From positions 3,720,001 to 3,784,000 of the forward strand of contig NZ_CP021108.1 in assembly GCF_002119685.1 (NCBI RefSeq): a stretch of DNA of 64,000 nucleotides. The letters run 5' to 3'. Below the pieces are notes generated by a model. It was not told the DNA's origin and did not search any database. It saw only the letters and a list, made by a program, of their open reading frames with translations. Shown here piece after piece: positions 38,688-49,088 of this stretch (positions within the stretch are counted from its first letter, which is position 1; each line of letters starts with the position of its first letter). Origin of the DNA: Bordetella genomosp. 8. Its GTDB lineage: Bacteria; Pseudomonadota; Gammaproteobacteria; Burkholderiales; Burkholderiaceae_B. Made by a program: the position numbers and the translations under genes.

Positions 38688-40369
38688 CCGTACGCTCCGG
38701 CGATCCATCCATCTGCCGCATGCTGGAAGCCGCCGGCATCCATCCCTTGCTGGCGCGCCTGTGGGCCGCGCGCGGCGTCGCGCATCCCGACCAGACCCGC
38801 CTGGCCTGGCCCGCGCTGGTGCCGCCCGCCCACCTGACCTGTGCGGACCAGGCGGCGGTGATCCTGGCCGATGCGATCCAGCGGCGGCTGCGCCTGCTTA
38901 TCGTGGCCGACTACGACTGCGACGGCGCCACTGCCTGCGCCGTGGGGCTGCGGGCGTTGCGCGCCATGGGCGCCATCGTCGACTTCCTGGTCCCGAACCG
39001 CTTCGAAACCGGCTATGGCCTGTCGCCCGCCGTGGTGGAGCTAGCCTGCCATCATCACGCCGGCAAGCCCGACCTCATCGTCACCGTGGACAACGGCATC
39101 GCCAGCGTGGACGGCGTGGCCAGCGCCAATGCCGCCGGCATAGGCGTGCTGATCACCGATCACCACCTGCCGGGCGAGCGGCTACCCGACGCGCTGGCCA
39201 TCGTCAATCCCAACCAGCCGGGCTGCGGTTTCCCATCCAAGAACCTGGCCGGCGTGGGGGTCATCTTCTACCTGATGCTGGCGCTGCGCGCGGAACTGCG
39301 CCGCCGCGGCGTCTATCCGCCCGACGGCGGCCCACGCCTGGATGCCCTGTCCGACCTGGTGGCGCTGGGCACGGTGGCCGACGTGGTCAAGCTCGATGCC
39401 AACAACCGCCTGCTCGTGACGCAGGGCCTGCAGCGCATACGCAGCGGCCGCATGCAGGCGGGGCTGCGCGCCTTGTATGCCGTGGCCGGCCGTGAGCCGC
39501 GCGCGGCCAACGCCTTCGACATGGGCTTCGCGCTGGGGCCGCGCATCAACGCCGCAGGCCGCCTGTCCGACATGAGCCTGGGCATCGAATGCCTGACGAC
39601 GGACGATGAAGCGCGCGCGCTGGAAATCGCCCGCGAACTGGATATCATCAACCGCGATCGGCGCACGATCGAAGCAACGATGCGCGAACAGGCGATGGCC
39701 GCCATGCAGGATGCGCAAGCGGCCGCCGGCGCCACGGTTTGCGTCTATGACGACAGCTGGCACCAGGGCGTGGTCGGCCTGGTGGCCTCACGCCTCAAGG
39801 AGCAATTCTGGCGCCCCACCCTGGCGTTCGCGCCCGCGGGCGAGGATGAACTGCGCGGTTCGGGCCGCTCCATCCCGGACGTCCATCTGCGCGACGTGCT
39901 GGATCTGGTGTCCAAGCGCGACCCCACGCTGATCCGCAAGTTCGGCGGCCATGCCATGGCGGCGGGGCTGACCGTGGGCCGGAGCGACTTCCCCCGCTTC
40001 GCGCCGGCCTTCGAAGCCGCGGTGCGCGAACTGACGGGGCGGGACAATTTCGAGCCGGTGCTGGAGACCGATGGTTCGCTGGAATCGGGCTATGCCAACG
40101 CCGACGTTGCCGGCTTGCTGCAACAGCAGGTCTGGGGCTCGGGCTTCGCCGCGCCGCTGTTCCTGGACACGTTCCAGATCCGCGCGCAGCGGCTGCTGGG
40201 CGACAAGCACCTGAAGCTGACGCTGGAACGCGGCCACCAGCGCTTCGACGCCATCTGGTTCGGCCAGACGCGCCTGTTGCCGGAAACGGTGGATGTGGCC
40301 TACCGGCTGGAACAGAACGTCTGGAACGGCCGCGTGTCCGTGCAACTGGTGGTCGAACACGCGGCTTGA
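38669..40369 (+). CDS. recJ: Single-stranded-DNA exonuclease RecJ
   Basis: A 566-aa 5'-3' ssDNA exonuclease used in recombination and repair. I choose the GTG at 38669 (VVSPRLTVRSGDPSICRML), with GGAGGG upstream, inside the end of the preceding gene. DHH phosphoesterase motifs: IVADYDCDGATACAVGLRAL (motif I), VTVDNGIASVDGV (II), VLITDHHLPGERLPD (III, DHH) and LVALGTVADVVKL (IV). The DHHA1 domain has GRSIPDVHLRDVL and KFGGHAMAAGLTV. The C-terminal OB-like domain runs to VQLVVEHAA. Length fits the family. Confidence 0.97.
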   Translation: MVSPRLTVRSGDPSICRMLEAAGIHPLLARLWAARGVAHPDQTRLAWPALVPPAHLTCADQAAVILADAIQRRLRLLIVADYDCDGATACAVGLRALRAMGAIVDFLVPNRFETGYGLSPAVVELACHHHAGKPDLIVTVDNGIASVDGVASANAAGIGVLITDHHLPGERLPDALAIVNPNQPGCGFPSKNLAGVGVIFYLMLALRAELRRRGVYPPDGGPRLDALSDLVALGTVADVVKLDANNRLLVTQGLQRIRSGRMQAGLRALYAVAGREPRAANAFDMGFALGPRINAAGRLSDMSLGIECLTTDDEARALEIARELDIINRDRRTIEATMREQAMAAMQDAQAAAGATVCVYDDSWHQGVVGLVASRLKEQFWRPTLAFAPAGEDELRGSGRSIPDVHLRDVLDLVSKRDPTLIRKFGGHAMAAGLTVGRSDFPRFAPAFEAAVRELTGRDNFEPVLETDGSLESGYANADVAGLLQQQVWGSGFAAPLFLDTFQIRAQRLLGDKHLKLTLERGHQRFDAIWFGQTRLLPETVDVAYRLEQNVWNGRVSVQLVVEHAA

Positions 40370-40379
40370 TGAAGGCCGC

Positions 40380-41687
40380 CTAACGGTTCACCAGCTTGGC
40401 GGGTTGGGCCAGGGCGATCAGCGCGCCCGCGCACAGGCAGGCGGCCAAAACGTAGATACCGCTGTTGGTCGAACCCGTCGTGTCCTTCAGCCAGCCCACC
40501 AGATACGGGCTGATGAAGCCCGCCAGGTTGCTCACCGAATTGATCAGCGCGATCCCCGCGGCGGCCGCCGTCCCGCCCAGCACGGCGGTGGGCAGGCTCC
40601 AGAACAGCGGCAACACCGTGCAGATGCCCACGTTCGCCACGGTCAGCGCCAGGATGGCGATCCAGGTATTGCCGCTATACATGGCGGATACCACCAGCCC
40701 CACCGCCCCGATCAGCGAAGGAATCGCCAGGTGCCAGCGGCGCTCGTGCTGGCGGTCCGAACTGCGTGCGATCAGGATCATGCCGATGACCGCGAACAGG
40801 TTAGGCACCGCGGTCAGCAGCCCGATCATCAGCGGGTCCTGCACGCCGGTATTGCGGATCAGCGTAGGCATCCAGAAACCCACGCCGTACAGCCCCATGA
40901 CGAAGGAAAAGTAAATGCTGGCCATGGCCCAGACGCGCGGCTTGGTCATCGCTTCGCGGATCGGCGGATCCTGCTTGGTTTTCTCTTCCGCCTCGATATT
41001 GCGGGCCAGCGTCGCGCGCTCGCTCTCGGTCAGCCATTTCGCCTGGCTGATGCGGTCGTCCAGGTACCACAGCACGACCAGGCCGATGACGATCGACGGC
41101 AGCCCTTCCAGGATGAACAGCCATTGCCAGCCGGCCATGCCATGGTCGCCGTGGAAGGTATGCATGATCCAGCCGGAAATGGGACCGCCGATCAATCCCG
41201 ACAAAGGCACCGCGGTCATGAAAAACGTGGTGATGCGGCCGCGGCGCGCGTGCGGGAACCAGTAGGTCAGGTACAGGATGATGCCCGGGAAGAATCCGGC
41301 TTCCGCCAGGCCGAGCAGGAAGCGCAGCAGATAGAACATGCCGGGCGTCGTCACGAAGATCATCGCGGACGAAATGATGCCCCAGGTGATCATGATGCGC
41401 GCGATCCAACGGCGCGCGCCGACGCGATGCAGGATGATGTTGCTGGGCACTTCGAAGAGGAAATAGCCCAGGAAGAAAATCCCCGCGCCCAGTCCGTAGA
41501 CCGTATCGCTGAATTGCAGGTCCTGCAGCATCTGCAGCTTGGCGAAACCCACGTTCACGCGGTCCAGGTAGGCGACCACGTAGCAGAGCACCAGGAAAGG
41601 CACCAGCCGCAAGGTCACCTTACGGTAGAGCGGATCTTCTGCGCTGGTCGCGGGCGCCGAAGCGCCGGGTGTCATGACGGTTTCCAT
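40380..41687 (-). CDS. MFS transporter (anion:cation symporter type)
   Basis: A 435-aa, 12-helix permease of the major facilitator superfamily. LVPFLVLCYVVAYLDRVNVG (first helix with DRVNxG), then GAGIFFLGYFLFEVPSNIIL and FLLGLAEAGFFPGIILYLTY are the classic marks of the ACS family (hexuronate, phthalate, tartrate-type acids). The N- and C-terminal halves are joined by a cytoplasmic loop around AEEKTKQDPPIREAMTKP. The substrate is unknown. It converges on recJ and is divergent from prfB. Confidence 0.92.
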   Translation of the reverse strand: METVMTPGASAPATSAEDPLYRKVTLRLVPFLVLCYVVAYLDRVNVGFAKLQMLQDLQFSDTVYGLGAGIFFLGYFLFEVPSNIILHRVGARRWIARIMITWGIISSAMIFVTTPGMFYLLRFLLGLAEAGFFPGIILYLTYWFPHARRGRITTFFMTAVPLSGLIGGPISGWIMHTFHGDHGMAGWQWLFILEGLPSIVIGLVVLWYLDDRISQAKWLTESERATLARNIEAEEKTKQDPPIREAMTKPRVWAMASIYFSFVMGLYGVGFWMPTLIRNTGVQDPLMIGLLTAVPNLFAVIGMILIARSSDRQHERRWHLAIPSLIGAVGLVVSAMYSGNTWIAILALTVANVGICTVLPLFWSLPTAVLGGTAAAAGIALINSVSNLAGFISPYLVGWLKDTTGSTNSGIYVLAACLCAGALIALAQPAKLVNR

Positions 41688-41913
41688 GTCTCCTCCATTG
41701 CGGATGGTTATGTAAAGGCCAGCTCGCTGATCGCCCGGGCGCGCGCGTCGCGTCGCGCCGGGCGTGGCCGGCTTGTAAACCCCCGCAGGCTAGTCGGCCT
41801 TGCTGACTAAAACCTGAATAAAACCGCTGCGCCCGGCCCCCAAGGCAGGCTAAAATGTTCGGTTTTCGAAATTCAGCCAGACTCTGTGTCCAGAGTCGCA
41901 GCCAGGACCCATC

Positions 41914-43018
41914 ATGGAAGCCGAACGCCAGAACCAGATCGCCGCCCGCCTCGCCGACTACGCGGAGCGCGAAAAGGCGCTACGGAGGTATCTTTGACTA
42001 CGATGCCAAGTCCGAACGCCTGCAAGTCGTAAACGCCGAACTCGAAAACCCCGACGTCTGGAACGATCCCAAGCACGCCCAGGATCTGGGCCGTGAAAAG
42101 AAAAGCCTGGAAGATGTCGTCCAGACGCTGTCCGCGCTGGGCAGCGGGCTGGCGGACGCCGCCGAACTGTTCGAACTGGCCGCCTCCGACGAAGACGACG
42201 CCACGCTGCTGTCCATCGAAACGGACGCCGACGCCTTCCAGGAAAAACTCGAAGGCCTGGAATTCCGCCGCATGTTCGCCAATCCGGCGGATCCGCTGAA
42301 CTGCTTCCTGGACATCCAGGCCGGCGCCGGCGGCACCGAAGCCCAGGATTGGGCGTCGATGCTGCTGCGCCAGTACCTGAAGTACTGCGAACGCAAAGGC
42401 TTCAAGGCCGAAGTCCTGGAAGAATCGGAAGGCGAAGTCGCCGGCATCAAGTCGGCCACCATCAAGGTGGAAGGCGAATACGCCTTCGGCTACCTGCGCA
42501 CCGAGACCGGCGTGCATCGCCTCGTGCGCAAAAGCCCCTTCGACTCCTCCGGCGGACGCCATACCTCCTTCGCCAGCGTTTTCGTCTATCCGGAGATCGA
42601 CGATTCCTTCGAAATCGAGATCAATCCGGCCGACCTGCGCGTGGACACCTACCGCGCCAGCGGCGCCGGCGGCCAGCACATCAACAAGACCGACTCCGCG
42701 GTCCGCATCACGCACATGCCCACCGGCATCGTGGTGCAATGCCAGAATGACCGGTCGCAGCACCGCAACCGCGCGGAAGCCATGCAGATGCTGAAGTCGC
42801 GCCTGTACGAACTGGAAATGCGCAACCGGATGGCCGAACAGCAGAAGCTGGAAGACTCCAAGACGGACGTCGGCTGGGGCCACCAGATCCGCTCCTACGT
42901 GCTGGACCAGAGCCGCATCAAGGATCTGCGCACCAACGTGGAAATCTCCAATACGCAGAAAGTCCTGGACGGCGACCTGGATCCTTTCATCCAGGCCAGC
43001 CTGAAACAGGGCGTCTGA
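41914..43018 (+). CDS. prfB: Peptide chain release factor 2 (programmed frameshift)
   Basis: Release factor 2, which recognises UGA and UAA and hydrolyses peptidyl-tRNA. Translation starts at ATG 41914 ([20 protein letters not shown]), reaches an in-frame TGA at 41995-41997 (codon 28), and shifts +1 to continue as [12 protein letters not shown] to 43018, giving 367 residues. The downstream part holds the SPF anticodon-like motif ([12 protein letters not shown]) and the catalytic GGQ ([20 protein letters not shown]). The gene leads an operon with the SDR and lysS. Confidence 0.97.
41984..41998 (+). promoter_or_regulatory. RF2 +1 programmed frameshift site
   Basis: The sequence CGGAGGTATCTTTGAC has the Shine-Dalgarno-like AGG spaced before CTT-TGA-C, the canonical RF2 slippage element. 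When RF2 is scarce the ribosome slips from CTT into the +1 frame, so RF2 regulates its own synthesis. Codons before and after are in different frames, as expected. Confidence 0.95.
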
Positions 43019-43102
43019 CGTTTCTTCCGACGTTTCTTCCGATTTACCGTTTGACGATCAGCAAGCCCCCCAACATCGACGTTCGCGCATAAAGGCCATT
43101 CC

Positions 43103-43858
43103 ATGACCCAATCCGTAGTCGTTCTGACCGGCGCTTCCCGCGGCATCGGCGCCGCACTGGCGCGTCAGCTGGCCCAGCCGGGCACGCGCCTGATCACCCT
43201 GGCGCGGCGCCAGGATCCCGAACTGGCGGCCCATGCCTCGGCCCAGGGCGTGGAATTGGAACAGATCGCCGTCGACCTCGCGGATACGGCTGCCGCGACC
43301 GCGGTCGCGGCACGCGTGGCCGCTGGCTTGCCGCGCGACGCCAAGCGCTATGCGCTGATCAACAACGCCGGTACCGTGAACCCCGTCGCCTCGGTGGATA
43401 CCCTGGACGACGCGGCAGCCATCAACCAGGCCCTGAACCTGAACGTCGTGGCGGTCATGCTGCTGACCTCGCGCTTCCTGGCAGCGACGCGCGACCTGCA
43501 AGCCGACCGCCGCGTGCTGAACATTTCCTCCGGCGCCGGCCGCAATCCGACCGCCGGCTGGGGCGTCTACTGCGCCACCAAGGCCGCACTGGACATGTAC
43601 ACGCGCGTCGCCAAGCAGGAACACGACGCCCATGGCGCCCGCTTCGTCTCGCTGGCGCCGGGCGTGGTCGATACCGACATGCAGGGCGTCATCCGCGGCA
43701 GCAACCCAGGCGCCTTCCCTGCCCTGCCGCGCTTCCAGGACCTGCACGCCAGCGGCAAGCTAGCCGCCCCGGCCGACGTCGCCGCGCGCATTGCCGCCTA
43801 TCTGGAACGCGACGATTTCGGCAACACCGAAATCGACGACATCCGCAATTACAACTGA
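43103..43858 (+). CDS. SDR family oxidoreductase
   Basis: A 251-aa short-chain dehydrogenase. The cofactor motif is [18 protein letters not shown], the NAG motif is [11 protein letters not shown], the catalytic Ser is in [11 protein letters not shown], and YxxxK is in [22 protein letters not shown] is the post-catalytic segment. It resembles the sepiapterin reductase/benzil reductase-like branch (FxNxDIDDIRxY-type end, here [11 protein letters not shown]), but the substrate is not established. It lies between prfB and lysS, 8 bp before the latter. Confidence 0.93.
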   Translation: MTQSVVVLTGASRGIGAALARQLAQPGTRLITLARRQDPELAAHASAQGVELEQIAVDLADTAAATAVAARVAAGLPRDAKRYALINNAGTVNPVASVDTLDDAAAINQALNLNVVAVMLLTSRFLAATRDLQADRRVLNISSGAGRNPTAGWGVYCATKAALDMYTRVAKQEHDAHGARFVSLAPGVVDTDMQGVIRGSNPGAFPALPRFQDLHASGKLAAPADVAARIAAYLERDDFGNTEIDDIRNYN

Positions 43859-43866
43859 TCCGTACC

Positions 43867-45402
43867 ATGACCGACTCTTCGACCGCTCCCACCGCGCAGG
43901 ACCTGGCTGGCCGCGATGAAAACCGCCTGATCGCCGAACGGCGAGCCAAACTGGCCAAACTGCGCGAAAGCGGCCCCGCCTTTCCGAACGACTTCACGCC
44001 CGACGCCCGCGCCGCTGACCTGCACGCGGCCTACGACGACACCGACCAGGAAGCCCTGGCCGCGATGGGCAAGGTGGTCAAGGTCGCTGGCCGCATGATG
44101 CTCAAGCGCGTCATGGGCAAGGCCAGCTTCGCCACGGTGCAGGACGCCAGCGGCCGCATCCAGATCTACCTGGACCGCGGCGTACTGGGCGACGACAGCT
44201 ACGCGGCCTTCAAGCAGTGGGATATCGGCGACGTCATCGCGGTCGAAGGCTCGGTCTTCAAGACGAACAAGGGCGAACTTTCCATCCACGCGTCGCAGGC
44301 CCGCCTGCTTTCCAAGTCGCTGCGCCCCCTGCCCGACAAGTTCCACGGCGTGGCCGACCAGGAGCTGCGCTATCGCCAGCGCTACGTCGATCTGATCATG
44401 ACCGACGCCACGCGACGCACCTTCGAGGCGCGTAGCAAGACGATAGGCGCGATACGCCAGTACATGCTGAATGCCGGCTTCCACGAAGTCGAAACGCCCA
44501 TGCTGCATCCCATTCCGGGCGGGGCGTCGGCCAAGCCCTTCGTCACGCATCACAACGCGCTGGACATGGAAATGTTCCTGCGCATCGCGCCCGAGCTCTA
44601 CCTGAAGCGCCTGATCGTCGGCGGCTTCGACCGCGTGTTCGAGGTCAACCGCAACTTCCGCAACGAAGGGGTCAGCCCGCGCCACAACCCCGAGTTCACC
44701 ATGATGGAGTTCTACGCGGCCTACACCGATTACCGGTGGTTGATGGACTTCACGGAACAACTGATCCGCCAGGCGGCGATTGCCGCCACCGGCAGCGCCG
44801 TGCTGACCTACCAGGATCGCGAACTGGACCTGTCCCGGCCCTTCGACCGGCTGACGATCTGCGAAGCCATCCTGAAGTACGCGCCGGGGTACACCCAGGC
44901 CCAGTTGGACGACGCGGACTTCGTACGCGCCGAACTCAGGAAACTGAAGGTCGACGTCGACGCGCCGCCGCTGGCGCGCGCCGGCCTGGGCGCAATGCAG
45001 TTGGCGCTGTTCGAGGAAACCGCCGAGTCCTTGCTGTGGAATCCGACCTACATCATCGACTACCCGGTGGAAGTTTCGCCGCTGGCGCGCGCCTCGGATA
45101 CGCGTCCGGGCATCACCGAACGCTTCGAGCTGTTCATCACCGGGCGCGAGATCGCCAACGGCTTTTCGGAGCTGAACGATCCGGAAGACCAGGCGGAGCG
45201 CTTCCGCGCCCAGGTGGAAGCCAAGGATGCCGGCGATGAAGAAGCCATGTACTACGACGCGGACTACATTCGCGCCCTGGAATACGGCATGCCGCCCACC
45301 GGCGGCTGCGGCATCGGCATCGACCGCCTGGTCATGCTGCTGACCGACAGTCCCAGCATTCGCGACGTCATCCTGTTCCCGCACCTGCGCCGCGAGGATT
45401 AA
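43867..45402 (+). CDS. lysS: Lysyl-tRNA synthetase (class II)
   Basis: A 511-aa class II aminoacyl-tRNA synthetase that charges tRNA-Lys. The N-terminal OB-fold anticodon-binding domain has [20 protein letters not shown]. Motif 1 is [20 protein letters not shown], motif 2 [20 protein letters not shown] with [10 protein letters not shown], and motif 3 [20 protein letters not shown]. It ends LFPHLRRED. The stop codon lies inside a 13-bp tandem repeat that follows the gene. prfB-lysS is also the conserved order in E. coli. Confidence 0.98.
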   Translation: MTDSSTAPTAQDLAGRDENRLIAERRAKLAKLRESGPAFPNDFTPDARAADLHAAYDDTDQEALAAMGKVVKVAGRMMLKRVMGKASFATVQDASGRIQIYLDRGVLGDDSYAAFKQWDIGDVIAVEGSVFKTNKGELSIHASQARLLSKSLRPLPDKFHGVADQELRYRQRYVDLIMTDATRRTFEARSKTIGAIRQYMLNAGFHEVETPMLHPIPGGASAKPFVTHHNALDMEMFLRIAPELYLKRLIVGGFDRVFEVNRNFRNEGVSPRHNPEFTMMEFYAAYTDYRWLMDFTEQLIRQAAIAATGSAVLTYQDRELDLSRPFDRLTICEAILKYAPGYTQAQLDDADFVRAELRKLKVDVDAPPLARAGLGAMQLALFEETAESLLWNPTYIIDYPVEVSPLARASDTRPGITERFELFITGREIANGFSELNDPEDQAERFRAQVEAKDAGDEEAMYYDADYIRALEYGMPPTGGCGIGIDRLVMLLTDSPSIRDVILFPHLRRED

Positions 45403-45442
45403 GCGCGAGGATTAAGCGCGAGGATTAAGCGCGACGATCAGG
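45391..45442 (+). repeat. 13-bp tandem repeat spanning lysS stop
   Basis: Three perfect copies of CGCGAGGATTAAG (45391-45403, 45404-45416, 45417-45429) and a degenerate fourth (CGCGACGATCAGG). The first TAA is the lysS stop. As 13 is not a multiple of 3, the copies place TAA in all three frames. Confidence 0.9.
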
Positions 45443-45478
45443 CGCGAGGACCAGCCACGATGGCGCCGGGCCTCGCCG

Positions 45479-46378
45479 CTACGCGGCGCCGGCTGCGGCG
45501 TCGCGCACCAGCACCGCCTGCGCCCAGCGGCGCGCCACCGCTGGCGACGTGGCGCAGGACGCCACCCGCGAAACCACCCGCACCGCGCGTTCCAGCAGTT
45601 GGATATCGGCCTCGTGCTGCCGCGCCACGTGCGGGTCTTCAAAAAAGATGACCCGTTGGCATTGCCGCTCCAGGACCAGCTCGGCGATCTGGGCGTCGCC
45701 CCCCAGCGGGCCGCTCAGGTAGCGATGCGTCCAGGGTTTGTCCCGGGGCCAGCCCCGCGACCACGCCAGATCGTTCAGGCGTCCCCCGGTCGTGCCGGTG
45801 GCGACCCGCCGCCTGAAGCGTGACAGCAGGTCGAAGTGCTGGTCCGCGAAGGCCACCATTTCGTCCTTCAACGCGTCATGGGCGACCAGCGCCAGCGTCT
45901 GCGCCGAAAAATCGAACAGCTCCGCCGCCGCCGGATCTGGGGCCAGGCCCGCGTGCAGGCGCTCCACTTCCATCCATTCGCGCGCCCCGGCCAGGGTGGA
46001 AATGAAAGGTTTGCCGTGCGTCACGCACTGGCGTTTAAGCGCCTGCGCTTCCGGAAACACGGATGATGGATCCACCGGATCGATGAAGTAGATGGCGCCG
46101 TCGAAAGGCACCGTGCCATCGCGCCCTTCCGTCACGCGCGCCACCAGCTTCATCAGGCCGCCTTCGCGGCCGTAGGGATAACGTATCAATCCCGCATAGC
46201 CCTGCAGCATCCCTTCGCGCGTGATTGCGTCGTGGGTGCGGCCCACGGTGTAGAGATGCACGCCCATCTCCCGGATGCTGGCCGAACAGGCCCTCAGCCA
46301 ATCGAACAGCACGGCATCGGGAGTCTCGTGATGCAGCCGGTTCGCGGCCAGGCCGAAGTGCAGGATGGGAGCGGTCAT
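45479..46378 (-). CDS. mgsA: Methylglyoxal synthase with N-terminal extension
   Basis: A 299-aa protein whose C-terminal half is methylglyoxal synthase, converting dihydroxyacetone phosphate to methylglyoxal. TLALVAHDALKDEMVAFA (from about 164) matches MgsA's LVAHDxCK start. GTTGGRLND, LSGPLGGDAQIAEL (catalytic Asp and phosphate-binding loop) and VIFFEDPHVARQHEADIQLL follow. E. coli MgsA has about 150 residues; here an extra 150-residue N-terminal domain (LHFGLAANRLHHETPDAV, YAGLIRYPYGREGGLMKLVA) is present that I do not recognise. It lies 90 bp downstream of the isc operon on the same strand and converges on lysS. Confidence 0.85.
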   Translation of the reverse strand: MTAPILHFGLAANRLHHETPDAVLFDWLRACSASIREMGVHLYTVGRTHDAITREGMLQGYAGLIRYPYGREGGLMKLVARVTEGRDGTVPFDGAIYFIDPVDPSSVFPEAQALKRQCVTHGKPFISTLAGAREWMEVERLHAGLAPDPAAAELFDFSAQTLALVAHDALKDEMVAFADQHFDLLSRFRRRVATGTTGGRLNDLAWSRGWPRDKPWTHRYLSGPLGGDAQIAELVLERQCQRVIFFEDPHVARQHEADIQLLERAVRVVSRVASCATSPAVARRWAQAVLVRDAAAGAA

Positions 46379-46468
46379 GGGCGGGTGGAGGCGAACGAAC
46401 GCACAATGTAAACGGGGCAGCTACGGATCATACCGCCGCTGCCCCGCGATCGACGTGACGCCGTTCCG

Positions 46469-46663
46469 TCAGTCCTGCTCTTCGATCCAGGCCTGCTGGA
46501 TGGCTTCCAGGATCTTCTCGCCGCAACGTCCCGGATCGTCGTTGAATCCCGGCAGCGCCATTACCATGTCGCGCAGCGCCGTGAACCGTACCTGATTGGG
46601 GTCGACGTCAGGATGCGCGTCGGCCAGCGCCGCGGCGATATCGAACACATCGGTCCACTTCAT
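46469..46663 (-). CDS. iscX: Fe-S assembly protein IscX
   Basis: A 64-aa acidic protein (MKWTDVFDIAAALADAHPDV, FTALRDMVMALPGFNDDP, AIQQAWIEEQD) that binds IscS and may deliver or sense iron during cluster assembly. The W-D-V-x-D-I-A start and PDVDP turn are characteristic. The start codon shares one base with the fdx stop (46663), so the genes are coupled. It is the last gene of the isc operon. Confidence 0.95.
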   Translation of the reverse strand: MKWTDVFDIAAALADAHPDVDPNQVRFTALRDMVMALPGFNDDPGRCGEKILEAIQQAWIEEQD

Positions 46664-47004
46664 CAGTGGTTCTCCTTGGCGTGATTGATCGTGTAGCGTG
46701 GGATTTCCACGGTCAGATCCTGGTCCGCGATCCTGGCCTGGCAGGACAGGCGCGAGGTCGACGTCAGGCCCCAGGCCTTGTCGAGCAGGTCCTCTTCCGA
46801 GTCGCTCGCCTCTTCCAGCGATTGATAGCCCTGGCGGACGACGACGTGGCAGGTCGTGCATGCGCAGGACAGCTCGCAGGCGTGCTCGATTTCGACGTCA
46901 TGATCCAGCAGGACCCGACAGATCGAAACCCCACTGGGCGCGTCCTCGATGACTTTTCCTTCGGGACAGACATCGGGATGCGGCAATACGGTCAGTTTCG
47001 GCAT
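46663..47004 (-). CDS. fdx: ISC-type [2Fe-2S] ferredoxin
   Basis: A 113-aa vertebrate-type ferredoxin supplying electrons for Fe-S cluster assembly. The start is the ATG at 47004 (MPKLTVLPHPDVCPEGKVIE). Cluster ligands are Cys43, Cys49, Cys52 (in IEHACELSCACTTCHVVVRQ) and Cys88 (in SRLSCQARI), the adrenodoxin CX5CX2C...C pattern. It lies 65 bp after hscA and overlaps iscX by one base. Confidence 0.96.
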   Translation of the reverse strand: MPKLTVLPHPDVCPEGKVIEDAPSGVSICRVLLDHDVEIEHACELSCACTTCHVVVRQGYQSLEEASDSEEDLLDKAWGLTSTSRLSCQARIADQDLTVEIPRYTINHAKENH

Positions 47005-47069
47005 GATGGGATAGGAAAGGTGTCTTGCTGGGTCCGCCCCGCCGCCCGAAGGCCGCGGGTCGCGGACCA

Positions 47070-48980
47070 TCAGCTCAGTTCATCCAGTTTGCGGCCCGAC
47101 AAGGCCTTGCGGATACTGCGATCCATGCGGCGGGCGGCGAAGGCGTCTGTCGCTTCGGACAGCGCGCTGACGGCGGCGCGCACCTGCTCCAGGTCATCCC
47201 CGTCGCGCACCGAGTCGGCGCGCGCCAGGGCTTCGTCCACGTGTGCGCGTTCGCCATCGTCCAGCAAGTCGCCGTCGACGGCCAGGGCCGCGCGCACCGA
47301 TTCCACCAGTTGGCGTGCTTCGACCTGCTGCTCGCGCAGCATGCGCGCGCGCGCATCCGCGTCGGCCTGGTCGATGCTGTCGGCCAGCATGCGGGTAATG
47401 TCGTCGTCGGACAGCCCGTACGACGGCTTCACCGTCACGGAGGCTTCGACCCCCGTGGTCTGCTCGCGGGCGGTGACGCCCAGCAGCCCGTCCGCATCGA
47501 CCTGGAAGGTCACGCGGATGCGCGCGGCGCCCGCCACCATGGGAGGAATCCCGCGCAATTCGAACCGCGCCAGCGAACGGCATGCGGATACCAGTTCCCG
47601 CTCGCCCTGCACCACGTGGATGCTCATGGCGCCCTGACCGTCCTTGAACGTCGTGAACTCCTGGGCCCGCGCCACCGGTATCGTGCTGTTGCGGGGAATG
47701 ATGCGCTCCACCAGCCCACCCATGGTTTCCAGGCCCAGCGACAGCGGAATGACGTCCAGCAGCAGCCAGTCTTCTCCCGCCATGCGGTTGCCCGCCAGCA
47801 GGTTGGCTTGCAAGGCAGCGCCCAGGGCCACGACCTGGTCAGGATCCAGATCGGTCAGCGGCGGCTGGCCGAACAGCTCGCCGACCGCGCGGCGCACGAC
47901 CGGCGTGCGGGTGGCGCCGCCCACCATCACCACGCCCCGCACGTCCGCCGGCTGCAGGTTGGCGTCCCGCAAGGCGCGGCGCGCGCAATCCAGCGTGCGC
48001 TCGATCAGGGGCGCGGCCATGGTTTCGAACTGCCCGCGGGTGAGCGGCACATCCACGGCGGTGCCGTCCTGCAGCTGGAAGCTGACCAGCGTTTCATCGG
48101 CATCGGACAAGCGCTCGCGCGCCGCGCGCGCGGCCACCAGCAGCGCGCGGCGATCATGGCGGGACCAGCCAGCCGACCCCGCCACCGCCTCGGTGACCCG
48201 CTGCGCGATCAGGGCGTCGAAGTCATCGCCGCCCAGTGCGGTATCGCCCCCTGTGGCAACGACTTCGAACACACCCTTGGTCAGGCGAAGAATGGATACG
48301 TCGAAGGTACCGCCACCCAGGTCGTAGACGGCATAGACTCCTTCGGCGGCATTTTCCAGTCCGTAGGCGATGGCGGCGGCGGTCGGCTCGTTCAGCAGGC
48401 GCAGCACGTTCAGCCCGGCCAGCCTGGCGGCATCGCGCGTCGCCTGCCGTTGGGCATCGTCGAAATACGCGGGCACGGTGATGACCGCGCCCACCAGTTC
48501 ATCGCCGAGCGCCGCTTCGGCGCGGCTGCGCAGTCGCGCCAGGATATGGGAAGACACTTCCACGGGCGTGAGGTCGCCATGCGCGGTGCGCAGCCGGACG
48601 GTGCCGGACGCTCCCGCGCCGGACGTTTCTGTGCCTGGCGTGCCCACGCCGGGCGCGTCCACGAAGTCATAGGCGCTGCCCGAGGCGCGCGCTTCCTCCG
48701 TGGTACGGCCCATGAAGCGCTTCACCGACACGATGGTATTGCTGGGATCTTCCGCCTGCGCACCCAGCGCATCGTGCCCCACGATCGGCTGGCGATCGCT
48801 GAAATAACGCACCGCCGATGGCAGCAGCGCACGCCCGGACTCATCGAGCAGAACCTCGGGCACGCTGCTGCGCACCGTCGCCACCAGCGAATTGGTCGTG
48901 CCCAGGTCTATCCCCACCGCCAGCTTGCGCTGATGCGGCGCGGGCGATTCACCCGGTTCTGAAATCTGCAATAAAGCCAT
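47070..48980 (-). CDS. hscA: Fe-S assembly chaperone HscA (Hsp70)
   Basis: A 636-aa specialised Hsp70 that binds the LPPVK loop of IscU and promotes cluster transfer. The ATPase domain has [36 protein letters not shown] and [20 protein letters not shown]. The substrate domain begins near [20 protein letters not shown], and a helical lid follows. It works with HscB, encoded upstream and separated by a 14-bp tandem repeat. It lacks the long GGMP-type tail of DnaK. Confidence 0.96.
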   Translation of the reverse strand: MALLQISEPGESPAPHQRKLAVGIDLGTTNSLVATVRSSVPEVLLDESGRALLPSAVRYFSDRQPIVGHDALGAQAEDPSNTIVSVKRFMGRTTEEARASGSAYDFVDAPGVGTPGTETSGAGASGTVRLRTAHGDLTPVEVSSHILARLRSRAEAALGDELVGAVITVPAYFDDAQRQATRDAARLAGLNVLRLLNEPTAAAIAYGLENAAEGVYAVYDLGGGTFDVSILRLTKGVFEVVATGGDTALGGDDFDALIAQRVTEAVAGSAGWSRHDRRALLVAARAARERLSDADETLVSFQLQDGTAVDVPLTRGQFETMAAPLIERTLDCARRALRDANLQPADVRGVVMVGGATRTPVVRRAVGELFGQPPLTDLDPDQVVALGAALQANLLAGNRMAGEDWLLLDVIPLSLGLETMGGLVERIIPRNSTIPVARAQEFTTFKDGQGAMSIHVVQGERELVSACRSLARFELRGIPPMVAGAARIRVTFQVDADGLLGVTAREQTTGVEASVTVKPSYGLSDDDITRMLADSIDQADADARARMLREQQVEARQLVESVRAALAVDGDLLDDGERAHVDEALARADSVRDGDDLEQVRAAVSALSEATDAFAARRMDRSIRKALSGRKLDELS

Positions 48981-49088
48981 GGTTGGGTTCTATCGATTTA
49001 TGAGTTGCGGCGCGACCCCGGCCGACGGCGGCGATTGTAGGCGGAGAAAGCCCGGGAACGTGTAGTACGAGTCCAGGCCCTGTGACTT

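Noticed and set aside
45391..45442. Tandem repeat considered as a CRISPR-like array
   Set aside because: Units are contiguous without spacers and only 13 bp long.
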